Shown in pieces: positions 7,739 through 17,218 of a stretch of DNA of 64,000 nucleotides. The stretch comes from an uncultured Clostridium sp. (GTDB lineage Bacteria > Bacillota > Clostridia > Clostridiales > Clostridiaceae). The notes under the pieces are model-generated. The model saw only the letters and a program-made list of their open reading frames with translations. It was not told where the DNA came from and did no database searches. The position numbers and the translations under genes are program-made. Position 1 is the first letter of the stretch. Each line of letters opens with the position of its first letter. The DNA lies in assembly GCA_903789665.1 (NCBI GenBank), contig CAIFEX010000014.1:1-64000 (forward strand), in the 5' to 3' direction.

Positions 7739-10700
7739 ATGAAGAGCAATTTGAAACTGAATTAATACAATATATTACCAGTGGAACCATAACTAAACCT
7801 GAACACCTGGAAGGAATCAGCAACTTTATGGTTAGTGAAAAATCTGCTGATTACTGTGTGAAAACAAAGTTGTGGAAGTATGAACCAAAAATTAAAACTA
7901 CAGACCAGCTTTGGGATAACTTCAAAGAAATTCTTGAGAGGCACAATCAAAGTACACTTGATCATCCGCTAAGTACTGTTGAATTTAATCAAGTTAAAAA
8001 GATTATATCTGATATTCAAACACCATATGAAGCTGGACAATTTTTATATGGACTCAATGGTGTATCGCAAATCGAAATTGATTTAGATGACGGTCGTCAC
8101 GTGTTTTTAACGGTTTTCGATCAAAAGCAAATTGGTGCTGGAGATACAGTTTATCAAGTAGTTAATCAAATTGAACGTCCTGCAGTTATTGCCGGGAAAC
8201 AAAATCGTCGTTTTGATACTACACTTCTTATTAATGGTTTGCCTATCATACAAATTGAAGAAAAACGTGATACGCATGATGTCAATGAAGCACTGAATCA
8301 AATGCATCAATATTCTGAAGAAAATCAATATCGTGATATTTTTTCCACCTTGCAGATATTGGTGGCAATTACGCCAAATAACGTGAAGTATATGGCAAAT
8401 ACCACGCCGGATAAGTTCAACAAGGACTTTGCTTTTAACTGGCAGCGTAAGAGTGATAACACTATTGTGCGTAATTGGAAGGAGTTTGCTGATTCAATGT
8501 TAAGTATTCCAATGGCGCATCAGATGGCTACTAATTATATGATTTTGGATGGCACAAAAAACAAACAAATGTTAAAAGTAATGCGTCCATATCAAGTATA
8601 TGCTACCCAGAATGTAATTGAAAAATTAAAGAAAGTTGATTTTGAACTCGGCACAAATAAAGTAGGTTATGTTTGGCATACCACTGGTTCTGGTAAAACT
8701 ATAACTAGTTTTAAAACAGCGTGGCTTGCAAGCCGTATGCCGAAAGTTGATAAAGTTGTCTTCGTAGTGGATAGAATTGCTTTAACGAAACAAACAAGTG
8801 AAAATTATAGGGCCTATGATCCGGATGCTGGTGAAGATATGATTGGCAGTGTTGAAGATACCGATAATACTAATGATTTGAGGCGTAAACTAAGGAGTAA
8901 AGATAATAATATCGTTGTTACTTCTGTTCAAAAGCTTGATACCTTAGTGAAACGTAAATCTTTTAAAGCACCTGATAAAAATATTGTATTTATCGTGGAT
9001 GAGGCACACCGTTCAACTGGCGGCGAAAGTTTTGCAAAGATACAAAAGGCTTTTAAGAAATCTGCCTGGGTTGGTTATACGGGGACACCGATGTTTGATG
9101 AAACAACCAGCGGCTTACGAACAGAAGATATTTTTGGACCTTTATTACACGCCTATACCATTCGTGAAGCAATAGCAGATGGAAATGTTTTAGGCTTTAA
9201 AGTTGATTTTGAAACAACAATTGATGAAAAACAAATGAAATTAAAATATCTACCAAATTTCTATCGAGAACGTTATCCGAAGTGGACTGAAGAAAAAATT
9301 AAAGATAAGATCAATAATCTAAGTCAGGAAGATATGGATGACGCAGTTGAACCAAGCTTTTATGATGAAAATCCGGATCATATCAAGTTAGTAGTTGAAG
9401 ATATTTTCAAGAACTGGAGAAATCGTTCAAATGAAGGTAAATATAATGCCCTCTTTACCACTCATGTTGGTGGCGGGAAAGCCAGTACTCCAATGGCAAT
9501 GATGTATTTTAATGAATTTCAGCGAGTAAATAATGAGAACAAGAAAAATGGTGGACAAACATTAAAAGTAGCAGTTACATTTAGCCAAAACTCATCCAAT
9601 AATGACAGTATGTTTGCCACTAATCAAGGCTTACATGATGCTATGAAGGTCTATAACAAAGAATTTGGTACAAGCTTTGGTATGGATGATGCAGCTGGAT
9701 ATACACAAGATGTTACTGAACGCTTGAAAAAAACTGCTGCCGACAAGAACTTCCTGGATATTGTGATTGTGGTAGATCAACTTTTAACTGGATTTGATGC
9801 ACCGGAACTTAATACCCTTTATGTAGACAGAACACTTAAAGGGGCCGGACTTATTCAAGCCTATTCAAGAACAAACCGTATTGCTGACATGCAGGAAAAA
9901 CCCTGGGGGCGTATTGTAAATTATCGCTGGCCTGCTCAAAATGAGAAGTTGATGAATGAAGCTCTCGCAATTTATGCCAATAAAAATTCTGCAATTTTAT
10001 CAGAAGATGAGCAGCGTAAATCCAACCAAAAAGATGGTATTATCGCTAAACCTTTTGAAGATGTATTTAATGAAGTCAAAGAGGCTGTTCAGAAATTAGA
10101 TGGCTTAACTGATGAGTTTCAGCAATTACCACCTTCTGAAAAGCAAAAAGAAGATATGTTTGATTTGCTGCGTGATTATAATGCCGGCGTGGCTAAATTA
10201 AAACAATATACACCTGAAGAAGTTGATGGGAATACAGTAGGTTTCAATTACGACAATCCCGATGAGTTAGTTGAAAAATTAGGCATGACAAGTGCTCAAG
10301 AAACCATGCTTACCACAGTTTTAACCAATGAGCTTAAACAGTATATGTCAAAGAAAAAGAGAATTCCTTTTTATCAAATTGAGTTGAAAATGACCCATGT
10401 CAAGGATGTGAAAATAGATTATGATTATTTAACTGAATTGGTGGAACAATTATTAAACCAGGTGCATGAGGGCAAAAGTCAGGAAGCGCAAGCTACGAAA
10501 GAGAAAATTGATCAGTTTGCCACTGGTTTGGAAGACAGAAATTATGCTGTAAAGGTCATGAATGCAGCAATCGCTATTATCAAAGGGCATTTTCCACCGG
10601 AAGGTTATAATCTTAAATATCCAGTAAAATTGAGAGATAGTGAACAAATTATTCAAGCAGCCAACAATGTCAGCCTTGATAGAATGTTCCTGGATTTTCG

Positions 10701-10944
10701 AGTGAAGTGGGGAATTACAGATATTATCACAAGTGCCCAGATGCGTGAATTATTTAGTTATCATCGTTATGGCATGCAGGATTTAGATGATACTGGCCAA
10801 ATCCGGGATATAATTGCCAAAGCAAGCGTTGACTATAAGATGTTGGCACATGACGAAAAGATACAATCTTTGTCTAAAATCAAGTATCGTAATGGTTTGC
10901 GTAAAGCCATTTATGAATTGGCTGATGAGCGTGCTAAAAGCTAA
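7735..10944 (+). CDS. hsdR: type I restriction endonuclease subunit R
   Basis: The 1069-residue protein is the motor and nuclease subunit of a type I restriction complex. The N-terminal nuclease domain carries an IEEKR (ExK) motif near residue 174. The helicase part has a Walker A (TTGSGKT) ending near residue 322, VDEAHRS near 421 and GYTGTPMF near 448, with RecA-2 signatures DQLLTGFDAPELN and QAYSRTNR further on. The C-terminal helical domain contacts HsdM. Length and motif order match complete HsdR, with no frameshift. It is followed after about 74 bp by hsdS and then hsdM, an S-before-M order that is less common. Confidence 0.97.
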   Translation: MNEEQFETELIQYITSGTITKPEHLEGISNFMVSEKSADYCVKTKLWKYEPKIKTTDQLWDNFKEILERHNQSTLDHPLSTVEFNQVKKIISDIQTPYEAGQFLYGLNGVSQIEIDLDDGRHVFLTVFDQKQIGAGDTVYQVVNQIERPAVIAGKQNRRFDTTLLINGLPIIQIEEKRDTHDVNEALNQMHQYSEENQYRDIFSTLQILVAITPNNVKYMANTTPDKFNKDFAFNWQRKSDNTIVRNWKEFADSMLSIPMAHQMATNYMILDGTKNKQMLKVMRPYQVYATQNVIEKLKKVDFELGTNKVGYVWHTTGSGKTITSFKTAWLASRMPKVDKVVFVVDRIALTKQTSENYRAYDPDAGEDMIGSVEDTDNTNDLRRKLRSKDNNIVVTSVQKLDTLVKRKSFKAPDKNIVFIVDEAHRSTGGESFAKIQKAFKKSAWVGYTGTPMFDETTSGLRTEDIFGPLLHAYTIREAIADGNVLGFKVDFETTIDEKQMKLKYLPNFYRERYPKWTEEKIKDKINNLSQEDMDDAVEPSFYDENPDHIKLVVEDIFKNWRNRSNEGKYNALFTTHVGGGKASTPMAMMYFNEFQRVNNENKKNGGQTLKVAVTFSQNSSNNDSMFATNQGLHDAMKVYNKEFGTSFGMDDAAGYTQDVTERLKKTAADKNFLDIVIVVDQLLTGFDAPELNTLYVDRTLKGAGLIQAYSRTNRIADMQEKPWGRIVNYRWPAQNEKLMNEALAIYANKNSAILSEDEQRKSNQKDGIIAKPFEDVFNEVKEAVQKLDGLTDEFQQLPPSEKQKEDMFDLLRDYNAGVAKLKQYTPEEVDGNTVGFNYDNPDELVEKLGMTSAQETMLTTVLTNELKQYMSKKKRIPFYQIELKMTHVKDVKIDYDYLTELVEQLLNQVHEGKSQEAQATKEKIDQFATGLEDRNYAVKVMNAAIAIIKGHFPPEGYNLKYPVKLRDSEQIIQAANNVSLDRMFLDFRVKWGITDIITSAQMRELFSYHRYGMQDLDDTGQIRDIIAKASVDYKMLAHDEKIQSLSKIKYRNGLRKAIYELADERAKS

Positions 10945-11018
10945 TTCATATCTAATAAAACTTTAAAATTAATTATTGAACTGCTAATTATCAATTGACA
11001 GTTAAGATAGGAGATAAA

Positions 11019-12251
11019 ATGGATAAAAATAAAGCTAATGTACCTAAAATAAGATTTCCAGGATTTACCGACCCTTGGGAACAGCGTAAGTATAGTGATA
11101 CCTTTACAAATATACCCAATAATACTCTTGCTAGAGCTGAATTGAATTATAATTCTGGTCTAGCTAAAAACGTACATTACGGAGATGTTCTAATCAAATT
11201 TGGAGAATTACTAGACGTCGAAAAAGATGAAGTCCCATATATTACAGATGACACTTTGTCGAACAAATTCAAGTCATCAAAGCTGCAAAATGGGGATGTA
11301 ATTATTGCTGATGCAGCGGAAGATGAAACAGTTGGAAAGTGCACAGAATTGGTAAATGTAGGCGAAGAGATAGTCATTTCTGGACTACATACAATTCCAT
11401 GTAGACCAACATTATCTTTTGCATCGGGATACCTTGGATATTTTATGAATTCTCCTGCATATCATAATCAGCTTTTACGATTGATGCAAGGAACCAAGGT
11501 GTCATCTATCTCTAAATCAGCACTGCAAAATACGGTTATCTTTTACCCATTTGATATTTTAGAACAAAAGAAAATTAGTGAGCTTTTCCAACAGCTAAAT
11601 AGCCTTATTACCCTTCATCAGCGTAAGTTAAATCACCTGAAGTATGAAAAGAAAGGTTTGTTACAAAAAATGTTCCCGAAAAATGGCGAAAATTTTCCAG
11701 AACTTCGTTTCCCGGGATTCACTGACCCTTGGAAACAGCGTAAGGTTAAAGATATATTCAAAGTAACCCGTGGATATGTCCTTGCAGCTACTGAAACGAC
11801 GGATAAGAAAACTGATGAAACACCTTATCCAGTTTACTCATCTCAAACAAAAGATAATGGTTTACTGGGGTATTACAAAAACTTTCTTTATGAAAATGCT
11901 ATCACTTGGACAACTGATGGAGCTAATGCTGGAACGGTTAACTATCGTGCCGGAAAGTTCTATTGTACCAATGTTTGCGGGGTTTTGTTGTCTGATGATG
12001 GATATGCAAATAAGATGGTTTCAGAAGTGCTAAATAATATTTCATGGAAGTATGTTTCAAAAGTTGGAAATCCAAAGTTAATGAATAATGTAATGAGTGA
12101 AATTGTTATTTTACTTCCTAAAACTATAGAAGAACAAAACACAATTTCTGATTTCTTAGATAGACTTGACGATCTTATCACCCTTCATCAACGTAAGTTA
12201 AATCATTTGCAGGAACAAAAGAAAGCATTACTACAACAGATGTTTATATAA
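11019..12251 (+). CDS. hsdS: type I restriction specificity subunit S, two recognition domains
   Basis: The 410-residue protein has two target recognition domains (about residues 15-190 and 225-400). Each opens with RFPGFTDPW[EK]QRK and closes with ITLHQRKLNHL, so the gene is an internal direct duplication at its conserved borders. It sets DNA sequence specificity for both methylation and cleavage. The ATG at 11019 follows AGGAG at 11008-11012; an upstream in-frame TTG at 10995 lacks a proper ribosome binding site. The same border sequences flank a start-less third domain at 14646-15212, next to a recombinase. Confidence 0.95.
   Translation: MDKNKANVPKIRFPGFTDPWEQRKYSDTFTNIPNNTLARAELNYNSGLAKNVHYGDVLIKFGELLDVEKDEVPYITDDTLSNKFKSSKLQNGDVIIADAAEDETVGKCTELVNVGEEIVISGLHTIPCRPTLSFASGYLGYFMNSPAYHNQLLRLMQGTKVSSISKSALQNTVIFYPFDILEQKKISELFQQLNSLITLHQRKLNHLKYEKKGLLQKMFPKNGENFPELRFPGFTDPWKQRKVKDIFKVTRGYVLAATETTDKKTDETPYPVYSSQTKDNGLLGYYKNFLYENAITWTTDGANAGTVNYRAGKFYCTNVCGVLLSDDGYANKMVSEVLNNISWKYVSKVGNPKLMNNVMSEIVILLPKTIEEQNTISDFLDRLDDLITLHQRKLNHLQEQKKALLQQMFI
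11074..11090 (+). repeat. 5' border repeat of recognition domain 1 (also at 11728-11744 and 14668-14684)
   Basis: CTTGGGAACAGCGTAAG occurs identically at 11074-11090 and 14668-14684, with one mismatch at 11728-11744. Each copy marks the start of a recognition domain, so these are likely crossover sites for domain exchange. Confidence 0.75.
11610..11635 (+). repeat. 3' border repeat of recognition domain 1 (also at 12180-12205 and 15168-15185)
   Basis: ACCCTTCATCAGCGTAAG and its extension end the first domain. The second domain carries the same segment with one change (CAACG) at 12180-12205. The silent cassette ends in ACCCTTCATCAGCGTGAG at 15168-15185, after which homology stops. Confidence 0.75.
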
Positions 12252-12325
12252 ACAGAGTGTGATGGAGGTATTACAGTTGACAGCCATCGGATAAAATAAT
12301 TTGAAAAGAGAAAGGAATTAAAACA

Positions 12326-13915
12326 ATGAGCAATAATATGCAAACAATTACTAGTAAACTTTGGGCTATGGCAAATGAACTGCGCGGCACAATGGATGCG
12401 TCGGAGTACAAAAACTATATCCTGTCATTTATGTTTTACAGATATCTTTCGGAACATCAAGAACAGTATTTGGTAAAAAATAATGTTATTGACGCTGCAG
12501 AGGGAGAATCTATCAATGATGCTTATCTAAAACAAGCGGCAGGTGTAGATTTGGCTGACTATTTACAAGATATTTCATCAAGTTTGGGATATGCAATTGC
12601 GCCGAATGATACATGGAAGTCTTTGATTAATAAAATTAATGATTCACAGGTTATTCCCAGCGACTATCAAACTATTTTTGATAACTTTAATAAGAATGCG
12701 GAATTAAATAAAGAAGCGGTGAAAGATTTCCGCGGTATATTCAACGATATTAACCTGGGAGATACACGTCTTGGAAGTTCTACAAATGAACGTGCAAAAT
12801 CACTTAACAATGTAGTTAAGTTAGTGGATGAAATTGAATACAAGGGAGATGATGGGAAAGACATTCTAGGTGAAATCTATGAATACTTAATCGGTAAATT
12901 TGCTGCAAGTGCTGGTAAAAAGGGTGGGGAATTTTATACACCTCATCAAGTAAGTAAGATTTTGGCTAAAATAGTCACCAGCGGTGTAGAAAAATCGAAT
13001 GAATTTTTCAATGTATATGACCCGACAATGGGCTCAGGTTCCCTGCTGCTTACTGTTGGACAAGAATTGCCTGATGGTACTCCTATAAAGTATTTTGGTC
13101 AAGAGTTGAATACAACAACATATAATTTGGCCCGTATGAACTTAATGATGCATAATGTGTCTTATAACAATATGACATTAAATAATGCTGATACTCTGGA
13201 AAACGATTGGCCGGATGGACCAGATGGAAAAGGGATTGACCACCCGCGCAATTTTGATGCAGTGGTTGCAAATCCACCGTATTCTGCGAAATGGGATAAT
13301 GATAAAACTAAATTAAAAGATCCGCGTTTTAGCGATTATGGGAAATTGGCACCAGCCTCAAAAGCAGATTATGCTTTTGTATTACACGGTATATATCATT
13401 TAAACAACACTGGCACAATGGCTATTGTTCTGCCTCACGGTGTGCTGTTTCGCGGTGCAGCAGAAGGCAAAATCCGTCAAACTCTGATTGAAAAAAATTA
13501 TCTCGATGCGGTTATTGGTCTGCCGGCTAACTTATTTTATGGGACAAGTATACCTACAATCATTTTGGTATTTAAGAAGAATCGTAAAACTAAAGACATA
13601 TTATTTATTGATGCAAGCAGTGATTTTGAAAAGGGAAAGAATCAAAATAACTTGAATGATGAAAATATAGATAAAATCATCAATACATTTAAGGAACGCA
13701 AAGATGTTGATAAATATGCTCACTTGGCATCAATTGATGAAATCAGGGAAAATGAGTTTAACTTGAATATTCCACGTTATGTTGATACTTTTGAAGAAGA
13801 AGCTCCAATTGATTTGGAAGAGGTAAATAAGCAATTAAAGCAAGACAATAAGGAAATCGCAGAACTCGAAGCAAAGATTAATGAACAATTGAAGATTTTA
13901 GGTGTAAAAATTTAG
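12326..13915 (+). CDS. hsdM: type I restriction N6-adenine methyltransferase subunit M
   Basis: The 529-residue protein has an N-terminal HsdM helical domain (residues 8-150) and an N6-adenine methylase domain. SAM-binding motif I is DPTMGSGSLL near residue 232 and the catalytic NPPYSAKW is near residue 316. The C-terminal tail (KQLKQDNKEIAELEAKINEQ) is a coiled coil that pairs with HsdS helices. With HsdS it forms the modification enzyme protecting the host genome. The ribosome binding site GAGAAAGGAA supports the start. The gene is complete, and its codon use looks like that of hsdR and hsdS. Confidence 0.97.
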   Translation: MSNNMQTITSKLWAMANELRGTMDASEYKNYILSFMFYRYLSEHQEQYLVKNNVIDAAEGESINDAYLKQAAGVDLADYLQDISSSLGYAIAPNDTWKSLINKINDSQVIPSDYQTIFDNFNKNAELNKEAVKDFRGIFNDINLGDTRLGSSTNERAKSLNNVVKLVDEIEYKGDDGKDILGEIYEYLIGKFAASAGKKGGEFYTPHQVSKILAKIVTSGVEKSNEFFNVYDPTMGSGSLLLTVGQELPDGTPIKYFGQELNTTTYNLARMNLMMHNVSYNNMTLNNADTLENDWPDGPDGKGIDHPRNFDAVVANPPYSAKWDNDKTKLKDPRFSDYGKLAPASKADYAFVLHGIYHLNNTGTMAIVLPHGVLFRGAAEGKIRQTLIEKNYLDAVIGLPANLFYGTSIPTIILVFKKNRKTKDILFIDASSDFEKGKNQNNLNDENIDKIINTFKERKDVDKYAHLASIDEIRENEFNLNIPRYVDTFEEEAPIDLEEVNKQLKQDNKEIAELEAKINEQLKILGVKI

Positions 13916-14033
13916 ATTTGCTGGTGGTGGGAACAGTGTGAGTTAGATGTGATTTTAAATTTTATATAAGTAGGATATTTTTATCCTACTTATGGTATAA
14001 TATAAACATATTATAGTATTAGGAGGAGTTTCA

Positions 14034-14279
14034 ATGCTGATAAATACTAAAAAGATAGTTTCAATGTCAGAGGCTAACCAGAATTTTTCTAAAGTAGCCA
14101 AGATGGTTGATGAGGACAAATCGGTAGTTATTATGAAAAATAACAAGCCCAAATATGTAGTTTTGGACTTTGAAGAATTCACTAAAGAAGCTGTATCTGA
14201 AGAACAGACCCTTGATAGGACTGCAGATAAAATTCTTGAAGAAAATATAGAAGCTTTTAAGGAACTGGCTGATAGATGA
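14034..14279 (+). CDS. Phd/YefM family antitoxin
   Basis: The 81-residue protein begins MLINTKKIVSMSEANQNFSK and contains KSVVIMKNNKPKYVVLDFEE, the Phd/YefM DNA-binding and dimerisation domain. A charged C-terminal tail normally wraps the toxin. The ribosome binding site AGGAGGAG is strong. The stop overlaps the start of a doc-like frame (ATGA), the normal arrangement of phd-doc, but Doc is gutted. The antitoxin is therefore probably orphaned and may still repress its promoter (TATAAT-like element at about 13997). Confidence 0.85.
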   Translation: MLINTKKIVSMSEANQNFSKVAKMVDEDKSVVIMKNNKPKYVVLDFEEFTKEAVSEEQTLDRTADKILEENIEAFKELADR

Positions 14280-14432
14280 AATATATATCTTTGGAATATA
14301 TAATAAAATTGCATGATAAGATGATAGATATTACAGGTGGATCAAAAGGAATTAGTCGATTTAGGTGTGGATATAGCATCCGGAAAGTTAAATCAGAAAG
14401 ATATAATATCCTGGATAGAAAATCATAAATAA
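14276..14432 (+). pseudogene. Doc (Fic-fold) toxin with its catalytic core deleted
   Basis: The first codons read MKYISLEYIIKLHDKMIDIT and GGSKGI, the exact beginning of Doc proteins. A shifted frame then reads ELVDLGVDIASGKLNQKD and IISWIENHK, the usual last helix of Doc, ending at 14430-14432. The central part, including the HxFxDGNKR active site, is absent and the two ends are out of frame. Toxicity should be abolished. Confidence 0.75.
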
Positions 14433-14489
14433 GTATTTACTTTTTTATGGTAGGTGCTTATTATTTATGCCTGAGAAAATGATGATACC

Positions 14490-14645
14490 ATGAATTCCAC
14501 AATGCTTATGGAGACAGTTAAACGGCTAAACGAATTTACAAGTATGATTATACCCAATTATGATATCTGTCTTTTAATTGATATTGCAAAATATAAGAAA
14601 CCAGAAGCTCCTGCTGATATAATTAAAAATTGGATCTGGAGCTAA
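14490..14645 (+). other. short unassigned reading frame (51 codons)
   Basis: The frame reads MNSTMLMETVKRLNEFTSMI and then CLLIDIAKYKKPEAPADI. It lies between the broken doc and the silent hsdS cassette. It has no good ribosome binding site and no family I recognise, so it may be a fragment at a recombination junction. Confidence 0.2.
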
Positions 14646-15212
14646 TGCGTTTACTTTCTCACACTTGCTTGGGAACAGCGTAAGCTGGGTGAAGTTGCTG
14701 AACGTGTTACTCGAAAGAACAAAGATTTAGAGTCAACATTACCACTAACAATTTCTGCACAAGATGGATTAGTAGACCAAAACATGTTCTTTAATAAGAC
14801 TGTTGCGAGTCGTGATGTAAGTGGATATTATCTAGTGAAAAATGGTGAATTTGCTTATAACAAATCATATTCAAATGGTTATCCTTGGGGTGCAGTTAAA
14901 CGTCTTGATCGTTATGATATGGGCGTATTATCAACGCTTTACATCGTTTTCAAGCTAACTGATGTGAATAGTGATTTCTTGACAAAATACTATGATACGA
15001 CATACTGGTATCATGAGGTTTCAAAACACGCAGCTGAGGGAGCAAGAAATCATGGCCTATTAAATATTGCCGCTTCAGATTTCTTTGAAACAGAATTAAC
15101 AATACCAAAAGATAAGGCTGAACAAGAGAAAATCGGACGATTTTTCAATAATATTGACCACCTCATCACCCTTCATCAGCGTGAGTCATTTTTGATAATG
15201 ATTCCTTGTTAA
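14646..15212 (+). pseudogene. silent hsdS cassette: one recognition domain without a start codon
   Basis: The open frame begins right after a stop at 14643-14645 and has no start codon before AWEQRKLGEVAERVTRKNKD. It encodes one complete recognition domain and ends DHLITLHQRES, then a short unrelated tail. Borders match those of the active hsdS: a 17-bp identical 5' repeat, and a 3' repeat that stops at 15185. It is in the same orientation as hsdS. Its stop overlaps the stop of the convergent recombinase gene. An ATG at 14784 would give a truncated domain and is probably not used. It is best read as a donor cassette, not a dead gene. Confidence 0.8.
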
Positions 15213-16135
15213 CTTAGCCCTGACAATGAACGCATAATTAAATCTACGTCCTTATTTTGAAGTTCCTGAATAATATGTAAATAGGTTTTTTGGCTTGTTG
15301 TCATACTAGCATGCCCCAACCTTCTTGCGACACTCGCAATTGATACACCAGCAAATAACAAAAGGGAGGCATGGGTGTGGCGTAATCCGTGAATTGAAAT
15401 TACTGGAACCTTTGCATTTTTACAGTGTCTTGTTAATATATTATTAACAGTTGAATTATATACTTTGTTTTTTGTAAATATAGGTTTATCTTCCGGCAAT
15501 CCCTTTAGTAATTCAGAAAACTGAATTACTGTTTGCCAGTCTATTTCTACTTTGCGTACAGAGGATTGATTTTTTGTCGGAAGAAAGCCGCCGCTTCCTT
15601 TATAATTCCATGTTTTACTGATTGAAAGAATCTGATGTGAAAAATCAAAATCTTTAGGTGTAAGTGCTAATGCTTCTGAAAAGCGCATCCCGTTTTTTGC
15701 AACTAATAGTATGAACCAATCCCAGCTTACTTCAGACTTTAAATCAAGATTGCTTAATAGAGTATGCAGCTCAAACTGATTCAGGTACTTTGTTTTTTTA
15801 TACCTTGGAGTTTTTCCCTTAATTATTGCTTTTCGCGTAGGATCCCTATCAATTAGACCTTCATCCACTGCATCCAAAATCGCAGCTTTTAATTGATGAT
15901 GAAAATCCATCGTTGTTTGACGCTCATGCCATGCAGCATAGTCATTAAGTAATTGTTGGTAGGTTATACGATTCAAATCGCAAATTATAAGGTCTGGAAT
16001 AAGTTTTTCAAGCCACTTTTTCGTCATAAGATATTTATCCATAGTCACTTTTCTTACAGCACCATCTTTGTAGACTGTAATCCATTGCCCATAATATTGG
16101 TAAAATAGATCAGTTTCTTTTACTTTTTCTAACAT
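15209..16135 (-). CDS. tyrosine recombinase/integrase
   Basis: The 308-residue protein has an N-terminal SAM-like core-binding domain (about residues 10-95) and a catalytic domain. The recombinase residues are R151 (NGMRFSEA), H249-x-x-R252 (IHGLRH), H275 (RLGHASM) and nucleophile Y285 (KTYLH). The ATG at 16135 follows GGGAGG at a good distance, and an upstream in-frame ATG at 16183 lacks one. It is convergent with, and overlaps the stop of, the silent hsdS cassette. In other Firmicutes such recombinases beside type I loci shuffle hsdS domains, and I infer the same here. A prophage origin is possible, but no phage genes or att repeats are visible. Confidence 0.9.
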   Translation of the reverse strand: MLEKVKETDLFYQYYGQWITVYKDGAVRKVTMDKYLMTKKWLEKLIPDLIICDLNRITYQQLLNDYAAWHERQTTMDFHHQLKAAILDAVDEGLIDRDPTRKAIIKGKTPRYKKTKYLNQFELHTLLSNLDLKSEVSWDWFILLVAKNGMRFSEALALTPKDFDFSHQILSISKTWNYKGSGGFLPTKNQSSVRKVEIDWQTVIQFSELLKGLPEDKPIFTKNKVYNSTVNNILTRHCKNAKVPVISIHGLRHTHASLLLFAGVSIASVARRLGHASMTTSQKTYLHIIQELQNKDVDLIMRSLSGLS

Positions 16136-16183
16136 TATTAATTCCTCCCTTTGATTTATCGAAAATTGCCTCACGCTGATCAT

Positions 16184-16503
16184 TTAAATGAGATATTGCT
16201 TGCTTAATTCTTTTTGAAATAATTAGTGTGTGCATAAATCAATAATTGGAAAAACGCACCTATTTTCTTAGTATAACCATATATTAGAATTTAGTAGTTA
16301 GTATTTTACCTCAGCGTTATTCTTAACAGGTATCTTAACCGAGGTTGGAGGTCTGCATCTAGTAATCACCGCACTAAAGGAAGCAAGTAAAAGAGGAATA
16401 GTGAAAAAGCATAGCCTTACTTATTGGATTGGCTCAATTAATGAAAGAATATATATAAACCTGCATATTTGCATAATAATATAAACTAGCAGAATTCCAA
16501 GGA
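16184..16503. other. intergenic stretch with a short degraded protein-like segment
   Basis: A plus-strand frame around 16330-16480 reads LTEVGGLHLVITALKEASKR, then GIVKKHSLTYWIGSIN. It vaguely resembles the last helices of a DnaD-type replication domain, but it has no start and is only about 50 residues long. I see nothing else. Confidence 0.25.
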
Positions 16504-16550
16504 GCTGTCGCATTAGCATAAAAAACAAGCTAACGCGGCAGCGTTTTTTT
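16504..16550 (+). terminator. strong rho-independent terminator
   Basis: GCTGTCGCATTAGC at 16504-16517 pairs with GCTAACGCGGCAGC at 16529-16542 (GC-rich stem, two G-U type mismatches) and is followed by a run of seven T. No intact plus-strand gene precedes it, so it is probably left over from a lost gene. Confidence 0.75.
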
Positions 16551-16651
16551 GTATTCAGGATATCACAGATTTTACCTGTAGTTCTGAACTACCATTTTTT
16601 TCATTGCAGAGAACTCAATTACATTTTTATAATGTACTTTAAGCATAGATT

Positions 16652-17218
16652 TTAGGTAATTTTAATACCATTGATGAAATATTTAAGGAGTTTTGTAGTT
16701 GCATCATCAATATGTTCAATTGATTCATCCTTTAAAAGGCCCAATATAATGTAATTTAATGATTTGGACATTAAAAGTGTATCTGTGTCCGGGCGAATTA
16801 AGCCCAGAGTTTTTCCTCGATTTAAATAGTCAGCTATATTTTGGGTCAATTTATTCATGCAGCTGCTAACCAATTCCTTGATTTTGGGGTATTCTTTGAA
16901 AAGGCTTCTTAACTGCGGTGTACCAAATTCATTGAGAAGGTCACAAAAGGCTTCACAAAGTGAGTTAATAGCCGAGAAAAAATCTGCATCAGAACATATA
17001 ATCCCTTCTATTTTCTTTTCATGACCTTCTAGAATCTCTTCAATTACTTCTGAAATTAAAATTTCTTTGTTTACTATAATTCTATATAATGTATCTTTTG
17101 CAATGTTTGCTTCTTCACATATCATGTCCATTGTCCAGCCTTTGGCACCATAAGTCTTAATCAATTTACAGGTTGCCAGGCGGATCCTGTGTCTAAATTC
17201 TTCATTGTTTTTTTTCAC
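16652..17218 (-). CDS. TetR/AcrR family regulator
   Basis: The protein has an N-terminal helix-turn-helix (ATCKLIKTYGAKGWTMDMIC, then EEANIAKDTLYRI) and an all-helical ligand domain, about 188 residues in all. The GTG at 17218 is chosen because AAAGGAG lies 9 bp upstream; an in-frame ATG at 17236 has no such site. The start overlaps the end of the amidohydrolase gene, so the two form one transcript from the promoter near 18560. It probably represses that promoter through the inverted repeat at 18537-18576. The ligand is unknown. Confidence 0.85.
   Translation of the reverse strand: MKKNNEEFRHRIRLATCKLIKTYGAKGWTMDMICEEANIAKDTLYRIIVNKEILISEVIEEILEGHEKKIEGIICSDADFFSAINSLCEAFCDLLNEFGTPQLRSLFKEYPKIKELVSSCMNKLTQNIADYLNRGKTLGLIRPDTDTLLMSKSLNYIILGLLKDESIEHIDDATTKLLKYFINGIKIT

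Noticed and set aside
15209-16183. Prophage or integrative element carried by the tyrosine recombinase
   Set aside because: No phage structural, replication or conjugation genes and no att-like direct repeats were seen; proximity to the hsdS cassette gives a better explanation.
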